A stretch of 8,744 bases of DNA from NCBI GenBank assembly GCA_024641255.1, contig JAHEDL010000166.1, forward strand, positions 1 through 8,744, given 5' to 3'. The stretch's first letter is position 1. Each line of letters opens with the position of its first letter. Shown piece after piece: positions 1 through 6,164 of this stretch. Origin of the DNA: Pseudorhodobacter sp. (GTDB taxonomy: Bacteria; Pseudomonadota; Alphaproteobacteria; Rhodobacterales; Rhodobacteraceae). The notes beneath the pieces are model-generated. The model did not search any database, had not been told where the DNA came from, and worked only from the letters and a program-made list of their open reading frames with translations. The position numbers and the translations under genes were made by a program.

Positions 1-368
1 TGCTGGCACCTGAGCTTGAAGATATTGTGGTTTTGGGCAAGGCTGACGCGAGATCTGGTGATGCCCGCGCAGTTTCGGGCAAGACCGGGGCGGGTATTGA
101 TTGGCTTATCTCAGAGATTTCCGGCCGATTGGAGGGCAGGGCGGCCTCGGCCGGCTTGCTGATCCGCGAGCGGCAGCGTATCGCGTTGCAACGGGCAGTT
201 ACGGGGCTTGAACAGGCGCAGACGCGGTTGGGCCGGGCTATCAGCCTGCCGGAACTGATAGCGGCGGATTTACGCGATTCGATGCGGGCTTTGGAGATGA
301 TGGTGGGACGAATCGATGTCGAAAATCTTTTGGATGAGATATTCTCCAGCTTCTGCATCGGGAAATGA
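1..368 (+). CDS. mnmE: tRNA modification GTPase MnmE, C-terminal part (5' truncated by window)
   Basis: Partial gene: the reading frame is already open at the window edge (codons in phase from base 3) and gives 121 residues before TGA at 366-368. MnmE (TrmE) works with MnmG to install the carboxymethylaminomethyl group at C5 of the wobble uridine (U34) of certain tRNAs. What is seen is the end of the G domain: a G4-like motif reading Gly-Lys-Ala-Asp (about bases 36-47), a G5-like Ser-Gly-Lys-Thr-Gly, then the helical C-terminal domain. The protein ends Phe-Cys-Ile-Gly-Lys, the family's hallmark Cys-X-Gly-Lys terminus with the functionally important cysteine. The first residue of G4 is Gly where the classical motif has Asn. 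The gene directly precedes mnmG, its functional partner, and the stop overlaps the first possible mnmG start (ATGA, 365-368). Identification is firm from the terminus plus context. Confidence 0.95.
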   Translation, partial: LAPELEDIVVLGKADARSGDARAVSGKTGAGIDWLISEISGRLEGRAASAGLLIRERQRIALQRAVTGLEQAQTRLGRAISLPELIAADLRDSMRALEMMVGRIDVENLLDEIFSSFCIGK

Positions 369-2245
369 GGGTGTTTCACGTGAAACATTTTGATGTGATT
401 GTCGTTGGTGGTGGGCATGCGGGCGCAGAAGCGGCTGCGGCTTCGGCGCGCATGGGCGCGAAAACGGCGCTTATCTCGCTTCGGCGCGACGGAATTGGTG
501 TGATGTCGTGCAATCCGGCGATTGGTGGGCTTGGGAAAGGCCATCTTGTGCGCGAAATTGATGCGATGGACGGGATTATGGGGTTGGCGGCGGACCGCGC
601 CGGCATCCAATATCGACTGTTGAATCGCCGCAAGGGCCCGGCAGTGCAGGGGCCGCGCGCGCAGGCAGATCGTAAGCTGTATCGGGCCGCGATTCAGGAT
701 TTGCTTGGCAAGGAAGAATTGCTGCAGATCATCGAAGGCGAGGTCGTTGCGCTGCAAGAAGTGGCTGGCGCGGTAACCGGCGTTACGTTGGCCGATGGCA
801 GAAATCTAAAGTCGTCGGCCGTTGTTTTGACCACGGGCACTTTTCTGAATGGGTTGATTCATATCGGAGATCAAAGCCGCCCTGGTGGCCGGGTTGGCGA
901 CGCACCTTCGATTCGGTTGGCAGAGCAATTGGCTGGACTTGGGCTGATGCGCGGTCGGCTGAAAACCGGCACGCCGCCGCGTCTTGACGGTAAAACCATA
1001 AAATGGGACGAGTTGGAAACCCAACCCGGTGATGAAGACCCAGTGGTTTTTTCCTTTATGAACAAGGCGCCGCAGGTGCGCCAGATCGCCTGCGGGATTA
1101 CCCATACAAACGAACAAACGCATGATATTGTTCGGAAAAACCTTGATCGGTCGGCAATGTATGGCGGCCATATTGAAGGCGTTGGCCCGCGATACTGCCC
1201 GTCGATTGAAGATAAAATTGTGCGGTTCGCCGATAAGACATCGCACCAGATCTTCCTTGAACCCGAAGGGTTAGACGACGATACGGTCTATCCGAACGGC
1301 ATATCGACGTCTTTGCCGCAAGATGTTCAGGAAGCCTACGTTCGGTCGATTAAGGGCCTTGAAGGCGTTGTCATCACCCAGCCCGGCTACGCGATCGAAT
1401 ATGATTTTTTTGACCCGCGCGAGTTGGATCTGACGTTGCAGCTAAAAGCCCTCCGCGGTCTTTATCTGGCGGGGCAGATTAATGGAACGACTGGCTATGA
1501 AGAAGCCGCTGCGCAGGGCTTGGTTGCAGGACTGAATGCTGCGGCGCGCTCTCTTGGCGGTGATGCGGTGCGTTTCGGCCGCGGCGAAAGCTATATCGGC
1601 GTCATGCTGGATGATCTTACCACGCGTGGGGTGACAGAGCCCTACCGCATGTTCACGTCGCGTGCGGAGTTTCGGCTAACGCTGCGTGCGGACAATGCAG
1701 ATCAACGGCTTACGCCGATCGGCGCAGGGCTTGGTTGTGTGCGTGACGCTCGGCGTATGGCATTCGACGCCAAGAATGAAGCGTTGCTGCGTGCGGCCTC
1801 TATGTTGGAAGAGTGTACTTTCACGCCAAAGGAATTGCAGGCAGCCGGTATTTTGCTAAGTCAGGATGGTGCGCGGCGCAGTGCGCGGTCTGTCATGGCC
1901 TTTCCAGACGTAACTTTGCAGCAAATTTTAGCTTTGGTGCCGGAGTTTTCGCAATTTGATCCTGCGGTTCAACAGCAGACCGCGATCGACGCGCTCTATG
2001 CTCAGTATCTTGCGCGACAGAAGGGTGAGGCAGACGCGCTGCGGGCCGAAGAAAATGCGCTTATTCCAGAAGGCTTTGTTTATGCAGGCCTTCCCGGTCT
2101 CTCCAATGAACTGGGGCTGAAACTTGGCCGTGTGCGTCCGACAAATTTGGCGCAAGCTGCCAAGGTGGAAGGGATGACCCCAGCTGCTCTCACCTTGATT
2201 CTTGCGCATATCCGCAAAGCGCGCCGCGAGGCCGCTGCGCGATGA
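365..2245 (+). CDS. mnmG: tRNA uridine-5-carboxymethylaminomethyl modification enzyme MnmG (GidA)
   Basis: FAD- and NADH-dependent partner of MnmE in cytoplasmic tRNA wobble-uridine modification. Full length, 626 residues from the outermost ATG (E. coli protein about 629). Numbered from that ATG: FAD-binding Gly-Gly-Gly-His-Ala-Gly at 15-20; Ser-Cys-Asn-Pro-Ala-Ile-Gly-Gly at 49-56; conserved cysteine in Tyr-Cys-Pro-Ser-Ile-Glu-Asp-Lys at 278; second nucleotide-binding region with Gly-Tyr-Glu-Glu-Ala at about 367-385; [15 protein letters not shown] at about 421-435; helical C-terminal domain. Coordinates use the longest frame, whose ATG overlaps the mnmE stop but has no good ribosome-binding site. 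In-frame GTG codons lie at 371 and 380. GTG 380 has GAGGG (367-371) 8 bases upstream and is probably the real start, giving Met-Lys-His-Phe-Asp. A perfect parS site (372-387) covers this start region. The stop overlaps the rsmG start (ATGA, 2242-2245). Confidence 0.98.
   Translation: MRVFHVKHFDVIVVGGGHAGAEAAAASARMGAKTALISLRRDGIGVMSCNPAIGGLGKGHLVREIDAMDGIMGLAADRAGIQYRLLNRRKGPAVQGPRAQADRKLYRAAIQDLLGKEELLQIIEGEVVALQEVAGAVTGVTLADGRNLKSSAVVLTTGTFLNGLIHIGDQSRPGGRVGDAPSIRLAEQLAGLGLMRGRLKTGTPPRLDGKTIKWDELETQPGDEDPVVFSFMNKAPQVRQIACGITHTNEQTHDIVRKNLDRSAMYGGHIEGVGPRYCPSIEDKIVRFADKTSHQIFLEPEGLDDDTVYPNGISTSLPQDVQEAYVRSIKGLEGVVITQPGYAIEYDFFDPRELDLTLQLKALRGLYLAGQINGTTGYEEAAAQGLVAGLNAAARSLGGDAVRFGRGESYIGVMLDDLTTRGVTEPYRMFTSRAEFRLTLRADNADQRLTPIGAGLGCVRDARRMAFDAKNEALLRAASMLEECTFTPKELQAAGILLSQDGARRSARSVMAFPDVTLQQILALVPEFSQFDPAVQQQTAIDALYAQYLARQKGEADALRAEENALIPEGFVYAGLPGLSNELGLKLGRVRPTNLAQAAKVEGMTPAALTLILAHIRKARREAAAR
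367..382 (+). promoter_or_regulatory. Shine-Dalgarno sequence and likely GTG start of mnmG, interleaved with parS
   Basis: GAGGG at 367-371 is followed by the 8-base spacer TGTTTCAC (the left half of parS) and then GTG at 380-382. This spacing is ideal. The ATG at 365 has only a weak GGGA one base upstream. The same arrangement recurs at ridA on the other strand. That this GTG is the main start is an inference from spacing; translation coupled to the mnmE stop from ATG 365 remains possible. Confidence 0.6.
372..387. other. parS: parS centromere site 1 (within the mnmG start region)
   Basis: Exact 16-base palindrome TGTTTCACGTGAAACA, identical to the widely conserved chromosomal parS consensus bound by the ParB helix-turn-helix, where the ParB CTPase clamp loads. 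Here it is read as Val-Phe-His-Val-Lys-His in the long mnmG frame. If translation begins at GTG 380, it instead supplies the spacer and start codon. It lies about 2.5 kb upstream of parA. Confidence 0.97.
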
Positions 2246-2868
2246 CATCGACCATTTCTACTTGCCCAGACTGGCTTGATGTTTCACGTGAAACATTGGA
2301 CCGCCTGCAGTCATTTGTTGCATTGGTTGAAAAGTGGAATCCCGCAATCAACCTGATCTCAAAATCTGGTATTCCATTGCTCTGGCAGCGCCATATTTTG
2401 GATTCTGCGCAACTATTTGATTGTGCGTCTAAAAGCACAAAGACGTGGTGTGATTTGGGTAGCGGGGGTGGCTTTCCGGGGATCGTCATCGCTATTTTGG
2501 CGCATGAAAAACTGCCCGAATTGCGGATTACTTTGGTTGAATCCGATCGTCGTAAATCGGTATTTTTGACTGAAGCTGCGCGGCAACTTGGGTTAAACAT
2601 AGCCGTCGCGACCTGTCGTATTGAAGACCTCACGCCACAGGCTGCGGATATCGTTTCGGCAAGGGCGCTTGCGTCGCTTGATACCCTTTGTGGCTACGCT
2701 GCGCGTCACTTGAATGAGCTAGGCGCCGCTGTTTTCCCAAAAGGCGTCGCTGCCGCAGACGAAATTCGCGACGCTAAAAAATCCTGGGTGTTCGATCTTA
2801 CCGAAATGCGCAGCCGGACCGACGCCGACGCGGCGGTTCTTGTTCTAAAAGGTCTTCGTCATGTCTGA
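2242..2868 (+). CDS. rsmG: 16S rRNA (guanine-N7) methyltransferase RsmG (GidB)
   Basis: S-adenosylmethionine-dependent enzyme that methylates N7 of a guanosine in the 530 loop of 16S rRNA (G527 in E. coli numbering); in other bacteria its loss gives low-level streptomycin resistance. The product is 208 residues, normal for the family. Visible motifs: Trp-Asn-Pro-Ala-Ile-Asn-Leu-Ile-Ser at 32-40, Arg-His-Ile-Leu-Asp-Ser at 50-55, the SAM-binding [10 protein letters not shown] at 71-80, [11 protein letters not shown] at 99-109, and a Ser-Ala-Arg-Ala-Leu-Ala segment near 139-144. The ATG start overlaps the mnmG stop by ATGA, and no strong ribosome-binding site is seen, so translational coupling is likely. 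A perfect parS lies in codons 13-18, read as Val-Ser-Arg-Glu-Thr. The 3' end overlaps parA by 8 bases. Confidence 0.98.
   Translation: MTSTISTCPDWLDVSRETLDRLQSFVALVEKWNPAINLISKSGIPLLWQRHILDSAQLFDCASKSTKTWCDLGSGGGFPGIVIAILAHEKLPELRITLVESDRRKSVFLTEAARQLGLNIAVATCRIEDLTPQAADIVSARALASLDTLCGYAARHLNELGAAVFPKGVAAADEIRDAKKSWVFDLTEMRSRTDADAAVLVLKGLRHV
2280..2295. other. parS: parS centromere site 2 (inside rsmG)
   Basis: Exact TGTTTCACGTGAAACA, 1,908 bases after site 1 and about 570 bases before the parA start. In the rsmG frame the bases are read as GTT TCA CGT GAA ACA, giving Val-Ser-Arg-Glu-Thr at residues 14-18. Conserved placement of parS inside gidA/gidB-type genes is known in several bacteria. 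Confidence 0.97.
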
Positions 2869-3688
2869 TCTACGCGCCGGCTTTGCGCCGCATATTTTGG
2901 CGGTTGCCAACCAAAAAGGCGGTGTTGGCAAGACAACCACGGCGATAAATCTTGCCGCTGCTCTTGTAGAGCAGGGCGCGCGGGTGCTTTTGGTTGATCT
3001 GGATCCGCAGGGCAACGCCTCGACTGGTCTTGGTGTACCGCCTGCGTCGCGGAAAAAGACAACTTATGACCTGCTTATTGATGAAATTCCGCTGATCGAA
3101 ACCGTGGTGCAGACTGAATACGATGGCCTGATGATCTGCCCGTCAAACTCCGACCTGTCGTCGGCGGATATTCAGCTTGTTTCAAATGAAAAGCGTAGCT
3201 TTTTGCTGCATGACGCGCTGCGAGAATCGACGGTCGCGGCGCTGGACCTTGATTTTATCCTCATCGACTGCCCGCCGTCGCTAAGTTTGCTGACCATCAA
3301 CGCCTTGGTTTCAAGCCACGCGGTTTTGGTTCCGCTGCAGGCGGAATTTTTCGCGCTGGAAGGGCTTTCGCAGCTGATGCTGACCATTCGCGAGGTCAGA
3401 AAAGGCGCAAACCCCGGTCTGCGCATCGAGGGCGTTGTTTTAACCATGGTTGATAGCCGAAATCGTTTGTCGCAGCAGGTTGAAGGCGATGTGCGGACAA
3501 CGCTTGGCGAGTTGGTGTTTAAGACAGTTATTCCGCGCAATGTTCGCCTAAGCGAGGCGCCGTCTTATGCGCAGCCCGTGTTGGCGTATGATAGCGTGTC
3601 AAAAGGGTCAGAGGCCTATCGGGCGCTGGCGCAAGAAGTTCTTGCCCGCCACCCGATTTCGCATCGTTTCAATGAGGAGACAGCGTGA
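2861..3688 (+). CDS. parA: Chromosome-partitioning ATPase ParA (Soj family)
   Basis: Walker-type ATPase that binds nucleoid DNA non-specifically as an ATP dimer and moves ParB-parS complexes. The product is 275 residues, normal for chromosomal ParA without an N-terminal DNA-binding extension. Deviant Walker A Lys-Gly-Gly-Val-Gly-Lys-Thr-Thr is at 19-26 (signature Lys19, catalytic-loop Lys24); the A' motif Leu-Val-Asp-Leu-Asp-Pro-Gln-Gly-Asn is at 44-52; Walker B Phe-Ile-Leu-Ile-Asp-Cys-Pro-Pro-Ser is at 132-140 (Asp136). The start ATG has AAAAGG (2847-2852) 8 bases upstream and lies 8 bases inside the rsmG 3' end. The TGA at 3686-3688 overlaps the parB start region. The neighbours parB and three parS sites confirm the role in chromosome segregation. 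Confidence 0.98.
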   Translation: MSDLRAGFAPHILAVANQKGGVGKTTTAINLAAALVEQGARVLLVDLDPQGNASTGLGVPPASRKKTTYDLLIDEIPLIETVVQTEYDGLMICPSNSDLSSADIQLVSNEKRSFLLHDALRESTVAALDLDFILIDCPPSLSLLTINALVSSHAVLVPLQAEFFALEGLSQLMLTIREVRKGANPGLRIEGVVLTMVDSRNRLSQQVEGDVRTTLGELVFKTVIPRNVRLSEAPSYAQPVLAYDSVSKGSEAYRALAQEVLARHPISHRFNEETA

Positions 3689-4593
3689 TGGATAAGAAAA
3701 TCGAGCGTCGCGGGCTTGGCCGAGGGCTGTCAGCACTTATGGCGGATGTGAATGTAGAACCGATTTTCCAAACCCCAGAGATGCGGCGCCTTGATGTTCT
3801 GGTTCCGGTCGAGAAAATCATCCCCAACCCGGACCAACCACGGCGCGATTTTGAACCTGATGCGCTGAAAGATCTTGCGGATTCGATTCGCCAGAAAGGC
3901 GTTATTCAGCCGTTAATCGTGCGGCGTATCGCGGACAGTGACAGCTATGAAATCGTCGCTGGCGAACGGCGTTGGCGCGCTGCTCAAATTGCGCAACTGC
4001 ATGAATTACCTGTCATTATTCGTGAGTTTAGCGACTCGGAAGTTCTTGAAATTGCAATCATCGAGAACATTCAGCGCGCAGAGTTGAATGCAATTGAAGA
4101 AGCACAAGCTTATCGCCAGTTGATGGACCGCTTTGGCCATACGCAGGAAAAAATCGCCGAAGCCCTGTCGCGCAGCCGCAGCCACATTGCCAACCTGTTG
4201 CGCTTGCTGTCGCTGCCTGATGATGTTCAAAGCATGGTTAAAGTGGGGAAGCTGTCGGCCGGGCACGCCCGCGCGCTGATCACCACAAGTAACGCGCCAG
4301 AGCTTGCGCGGCAGGTCGTTGCTCGCGGTCTTTCGGTGCGCGAAACCGAAGATTTGGTGCGGAAATCTACAATCGATCCCGCGAAACGTCGTGCTTTGCG
4401 CCAAAGCAGCGGCAAAGATGCCGACACGCGGGCATTAGAGGCTGATATTTCCGCCAATTTGGGCATGGCGGTGCGCATTGATCACGATGCAGCCGGGCAG
4501 GGCGGTAAGGTAAGTATTTCTTATCGCAGTCTGGATGATCTTGACCTGCTTTGCCGGGCGTTGTCGCTTATTTCTCGCGATATGCGTGATTAA
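3685..4593 (+). CDS. parB: Chromosome-partitioning protein ParB (Spo0J family CTPase)
   Basis: DNA-binding CTPase clamp that loads at parS, slides on neighbouring DNA and stimulates ParA. Numbered from ATG 3688: N-terminal Gly-Leu-Gly-Arg-Gly-Leu-Ser-Ala-Leu-Met (9-18), typical of the ParA-stimulating end; CTP-binding and clamp domain with Asn-Pro-Asp-Gln-Pro-Arg-Arg (47-53), Gly-Val-Ile-Gln-Pro-Leu (71-76), Gly-Glu-Arg-Arg-Trp-Arg-Ala-Ala (92-99) and Glu-Asn-Ile-Gln-Arg (126-130); parS-reading helix-turn-helix about 152-172; C-terminal dimerisation domain after about 245. Total 301 residues (302 from GTG). Coordinates use GTG 3685, the outermost start; ATG 3688 is preferable, because AGGAG (3675-3679) is 8 bases from it but only 5 from the GTG. 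Either start overlaps the parA stop. The matching parS sites lie on both sides of the gene. Confidence 0.98.
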   Translation: MMDKKIERRGLGRGLSALMADVNVEPIFQTPEMRRLDVLVPVEKIIPNPDQPRRDFEPDALKDLADSIRQKGVIQPLIVRRIADSDSYEIVAGERRWRAAQIAQLHELPVIIREFSDSEVLEIAIIENIQRAELNAIEEAQAYRQLMDRFGHTQEKIAEALSRSRSHIANLLRLLSLPDDVQSMVKVGKLSAGHARALITTSNAPELARQVVARGLSVRETEDLVRKSTIDPAKRRALRQSSGKDADTRALEADISANLGMAVRIDHDAAGQGGKVSISYRSLDDLDLLCRALSLISRDMRD

Positions 4594-4603
4594 TCAAAGG
4601 GGT

Positions 4604-4629
4604 GGCGTCTGACGGTCGCGTCAGCCGCC
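4604..4629. terminator. GC-rich hairpin between convergent parB and hemW
   Basis: Inverted repeat: GGCG (4604-4607), one mismatch, CTGACG (4609-4614), loop GTCG (4615-4618), CGTCAG (4619-4624), one mismatch, CGCC (4626-4629). The stem is 6+4 base pairs with one internal mismatch. It fills the short gap after the parB stop and includes the hemW stop codon (4621-4623). It could end transcription from both sides, but neither strand has a strong U-tract (the minus strand has only a short CCTTTG after the stem). A classical intrinsic terminator is therefore not certain; it may act mainly as a 3'-end stabiliser. Confidence 0.5.
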
Positions 4630-5781
4630 AGCCAGTTCGCGGATAACCGCGTTCAGCACCAATCGCCCTTTAGCCGTTGCTTTGATGTGGGTTTCGTCGA
4701 CCGATATCATGTTCAGTTCGACAAGCTGCACTAGCTTTTGGGGGTCTGGTTCCATTCCAGAGATCGCCTTTAGTCGTGCAAGGTTTAGGCCCTCTGTTAG
4801 GCGCAGCGACATGATAAGGTATTCTAGCCCATGTTCTTCGGGCGTCAGGGCATTGCGTTGAAGCTCTGCAGGCTTCCCGGTTTCGGCCAATCCAAGCCAA
4901 ATTGCGGGCGATTTCGGGGCCTCTGTGGCGTAACGCTTGCCCCGAAGTGTAAGGCGTCCATGTGCACCCGGGCCAATGCCAACATAATCGCCACCACGCC
5001 AATAAATCAGATTGTGCTGCGATTCCGCGTCAATTTTGGCATGGTTTGACACTTCATAAGCTGGCATCTGCGCCTTGTCGCAAAGCTCTTGTGTAAGTTC
5101 GAACATCTCTGCCGAAAGATCTTCGTCCGGCAGGCCTTTCAACCCACCTTTCGCCAATCTGTCGCCAAAAGCGGTGCCGTCCTCGACGGTCAATTGATAC
5201 AAAGACAGGTGGTCCACCGCCAAATCAAGCGCGCTGGTAAGTTCTTTGCGCCATTCATCAAGGCTTTGGTCCTGCCGCGCGTAAATCAGATCAAAGCTGA
5301 CACGATCAAAGCAATTGCGTGCGATTTCGAACGCAGTTCGCGCCTCTGCGGCGGTATGTTTGCGCCCCAAACGACGCAAATCGTCGTCGTTCATCGCCTG
5401 CATACCCATCGAAATCCGGCTTACGCCCGCATCGCGGTAGCCACGAAAGCGCCCGGCTTCGATTGAACCAGGATTTGCCTCTAAGGTAATTTCCGGCGCG
5501 TTGGACATTGGCCAGGTGCCCCGCACGCGTTCCAAAATAGCTGCAACCAAATCCGGATCCATCAAGGAAGGCGTGCCGCCGCCGAAAAAAACGGTGTTAA
5601 GCACACGACCTGGGGTTTCGCGGCCCGCCCTATCTATCTCTGCCAGATAGGCGTCGCGCCATTTCCGCTGATCGATTTGGGCGGAAACGTGGCTGTTAAA
5701 GTCGCAATAGGGGCATTTCGACTCGCAAAACGGCCAATGCAGATACAGGCCAAAGCCGCCGTTTTGCCAATCTTCCATCAT
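4621..5781 (-). CDS. hemW: Radical-SAM-like heme chaperone HemW
   Basis: HemW binds heme and a 4Fe-4S cluster and delivers heme to target proteins. It is often annotated as oxygen-independent coproporphyrinogen III oxidase, but lacks that activity. 386 residues, usual length. Near the N terminus is Leu-Tyr-Leu-His-Trp-Pro-Phe-Cys, with the cluster motif Cys-X3-Cys-X2-Cys at Cys19, Cys23 and Cys26 followed by Asp-Phe-Asn-Ser. There is no further cysteine two residues on as in true HemN, which supports HemW. Gly-Gly-Gly-Thr-Pro-Ser at 67-72 and Glu-Ala-Asn-Pro-Gly at 101-105 are radical-SAM features; His-Asn-Leu-Ile-Tyr-Trp at 256-261 matches the HemW His-Asn-X-X-Tyr-Trp motif; a HemN C-terminal domain follows. 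Two ATG codons are tandem; the second (5778) is better spaced (6 bases) from AAGGG (5785-5789) than the first (3 bases). The first ATG shares one base with the ridA stop. Confidence 0.95.
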   Translation of the reverse strand: MMEDWQNGGFGLYLHWPFCESKCPYCDFNSHVSAQIDQRKWRDAYLAEIDRAGRETPGRVLNTVFFGGGTPSLMDPDLVAAILERVRGTWPMSNAPEITLEANPGSIEAGRFRGYRDAGVSRISMGMQAMNDDDLRRLGRKHTAAEARTAFEIARNCFDRVSFDLIYARQDQSLDEWRKELTSALDLAVDHLSLYQLTVEDGTAFGDRLAKGGLKGLPDEDLSAEMFELTQELCDKAQMPAYEVSNHAKIDAESQHNLIYWRGGDYVGIGPGAHGRLTLRGKRYATEAPKSPAIWLGLAETGKPAELQRNALTPEEHGLEYLIMSLRLTEGLNLARLKAISGMEPDPQKLVQLVELNMISVDETHIKATAKGRLVLNAVIRELAGG

Positions 5782-6164
5782 CAGCCCTTAAATGCCGTCA
5801 CTTCAATTTCAACCAGCATTTCTGGCCGGATCAGCCCAGCAATAACCATGGTTGCTGCCGGGCGAATCTGTGACAGATGTTGCCCCAAAACCGGAACCAA
5901 GCTGTCAACAAGGGTCGCATCGGTTACAGTATACTGCACCCGCACAACATCGGCCATTTCAAAGCCAGCTTCGGCCAAAACCCCCGCAATGGTTGCAAAG
6001 CAATTTTGTGCTTGCGCAGCAACGCCTTCCGGCATCGTCATCGTTGCGTAGTCATATCCGGTGACGCCGGACACAAAGCACCAGCCCCCCTTCACCACGG
6101 CGCGGCTATAGCCCATCGTGGATTCGAATGGTGATCCAGTTGAAATATGTTTCACGTGAAACAC
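5781..6164 (-). CDS. RidA-family (YjgF/YER057c/UK114) protein, probably a subfamily without the catalytic arginine
   Basis: Small single-domain Rid protein, 127 residues from the outermost GTG (6164) or 124 from GTG 6155. Family members are trimeric; canonical RidA hydrolyses reactive enamines/imines from pyridoxal-phosphate enzymes. Visible: Ser-Gly-Val-Thr-Gly-Tyr-Asp in the first half, Val-Val-Arg-Val-Gln-Tyr-Thr-Val-Thr-Asp centrally, Arg-Pro-Ala-Ala-Thr-Met-Val-Ile-Ala-Gly-Leu, and the terminal Leu-Val-Glu-Ile-Glu-Val-Thr-Ala-Phe. Aligned by eye to E. coli RidA through the final Glu-Ile-Glu, the position of catalytic Arg105 is Ala here, so enamine deaminase activity should not be assumed. 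GTG 6155 is the better start: GAGGGG (6164-6169) lies 8 bases upstream, whereas it directly abuts or overlaps GTG 6164. Starting at 6155 makes a GTGA overlap with the rdgB stop. The gene lies between rdgB and hemW and shares one base with the latter. Substrate unknown. Confidence 0.92.
   Translation of the reverse strand: MFHVKHISTGSPFESTMGYSRAVVKGGWCFVSGVTGYDYATMTMPEGVAAQAQNCFATIAGVLAEAGFEMADVVRVQYTVTDATLVDSLVPVLGQHLSQIRPAATMVIAGLIRPEMLVEIEVTAFKG
6148..6163. other. parS: parS centromere site 3 (across the rdgB stop / ridA start junction)
   Basis: Exact TGTTTCACGTGAAACA, 3,868 bases after site 2 and about 1.55 kb beyond the parB stop. On the minus strand it is read by rdgB as TGT TTC ACG TGA (Cys-Phe-Thr-stop) and by ridA as TTT CAC GTG AAA CAT (Phe-His-Val-Lys-His, or GTG start then Lys-His). 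The stop/start overlap GTGA (6152-6155) begins inside the central CACGTG. Confidence 0.97.

Noticed and set aside
806..1246. Open frames on the strand opposite mnmG, and similar shadows opposite parA, parB, hemW, rdgB, rph and hrcA
   Set aside because: They lie entirely within firmly identified genes, encode no recognisable family, and are expected from the codon bias of the real genes.
3179..3194. Possible fourth parS inside parA (TGTTTCAAATGAAAAG)
   Set aside because: Four mismatches to the 16-base consensus, two of them in the central CACGTG core; probably not bound by ParB.
4621..5781. Annotation of this gene as coproporphyrinogen III oxidase HemN
   Set aside because: The cluster motif is Cys-X3-Cys-X2-Cys followed by Asp-Phe-Asn, without the extra HemN cysteine, and the His-Asn-X-X-Tyr-Trp motif is typical of HemW.
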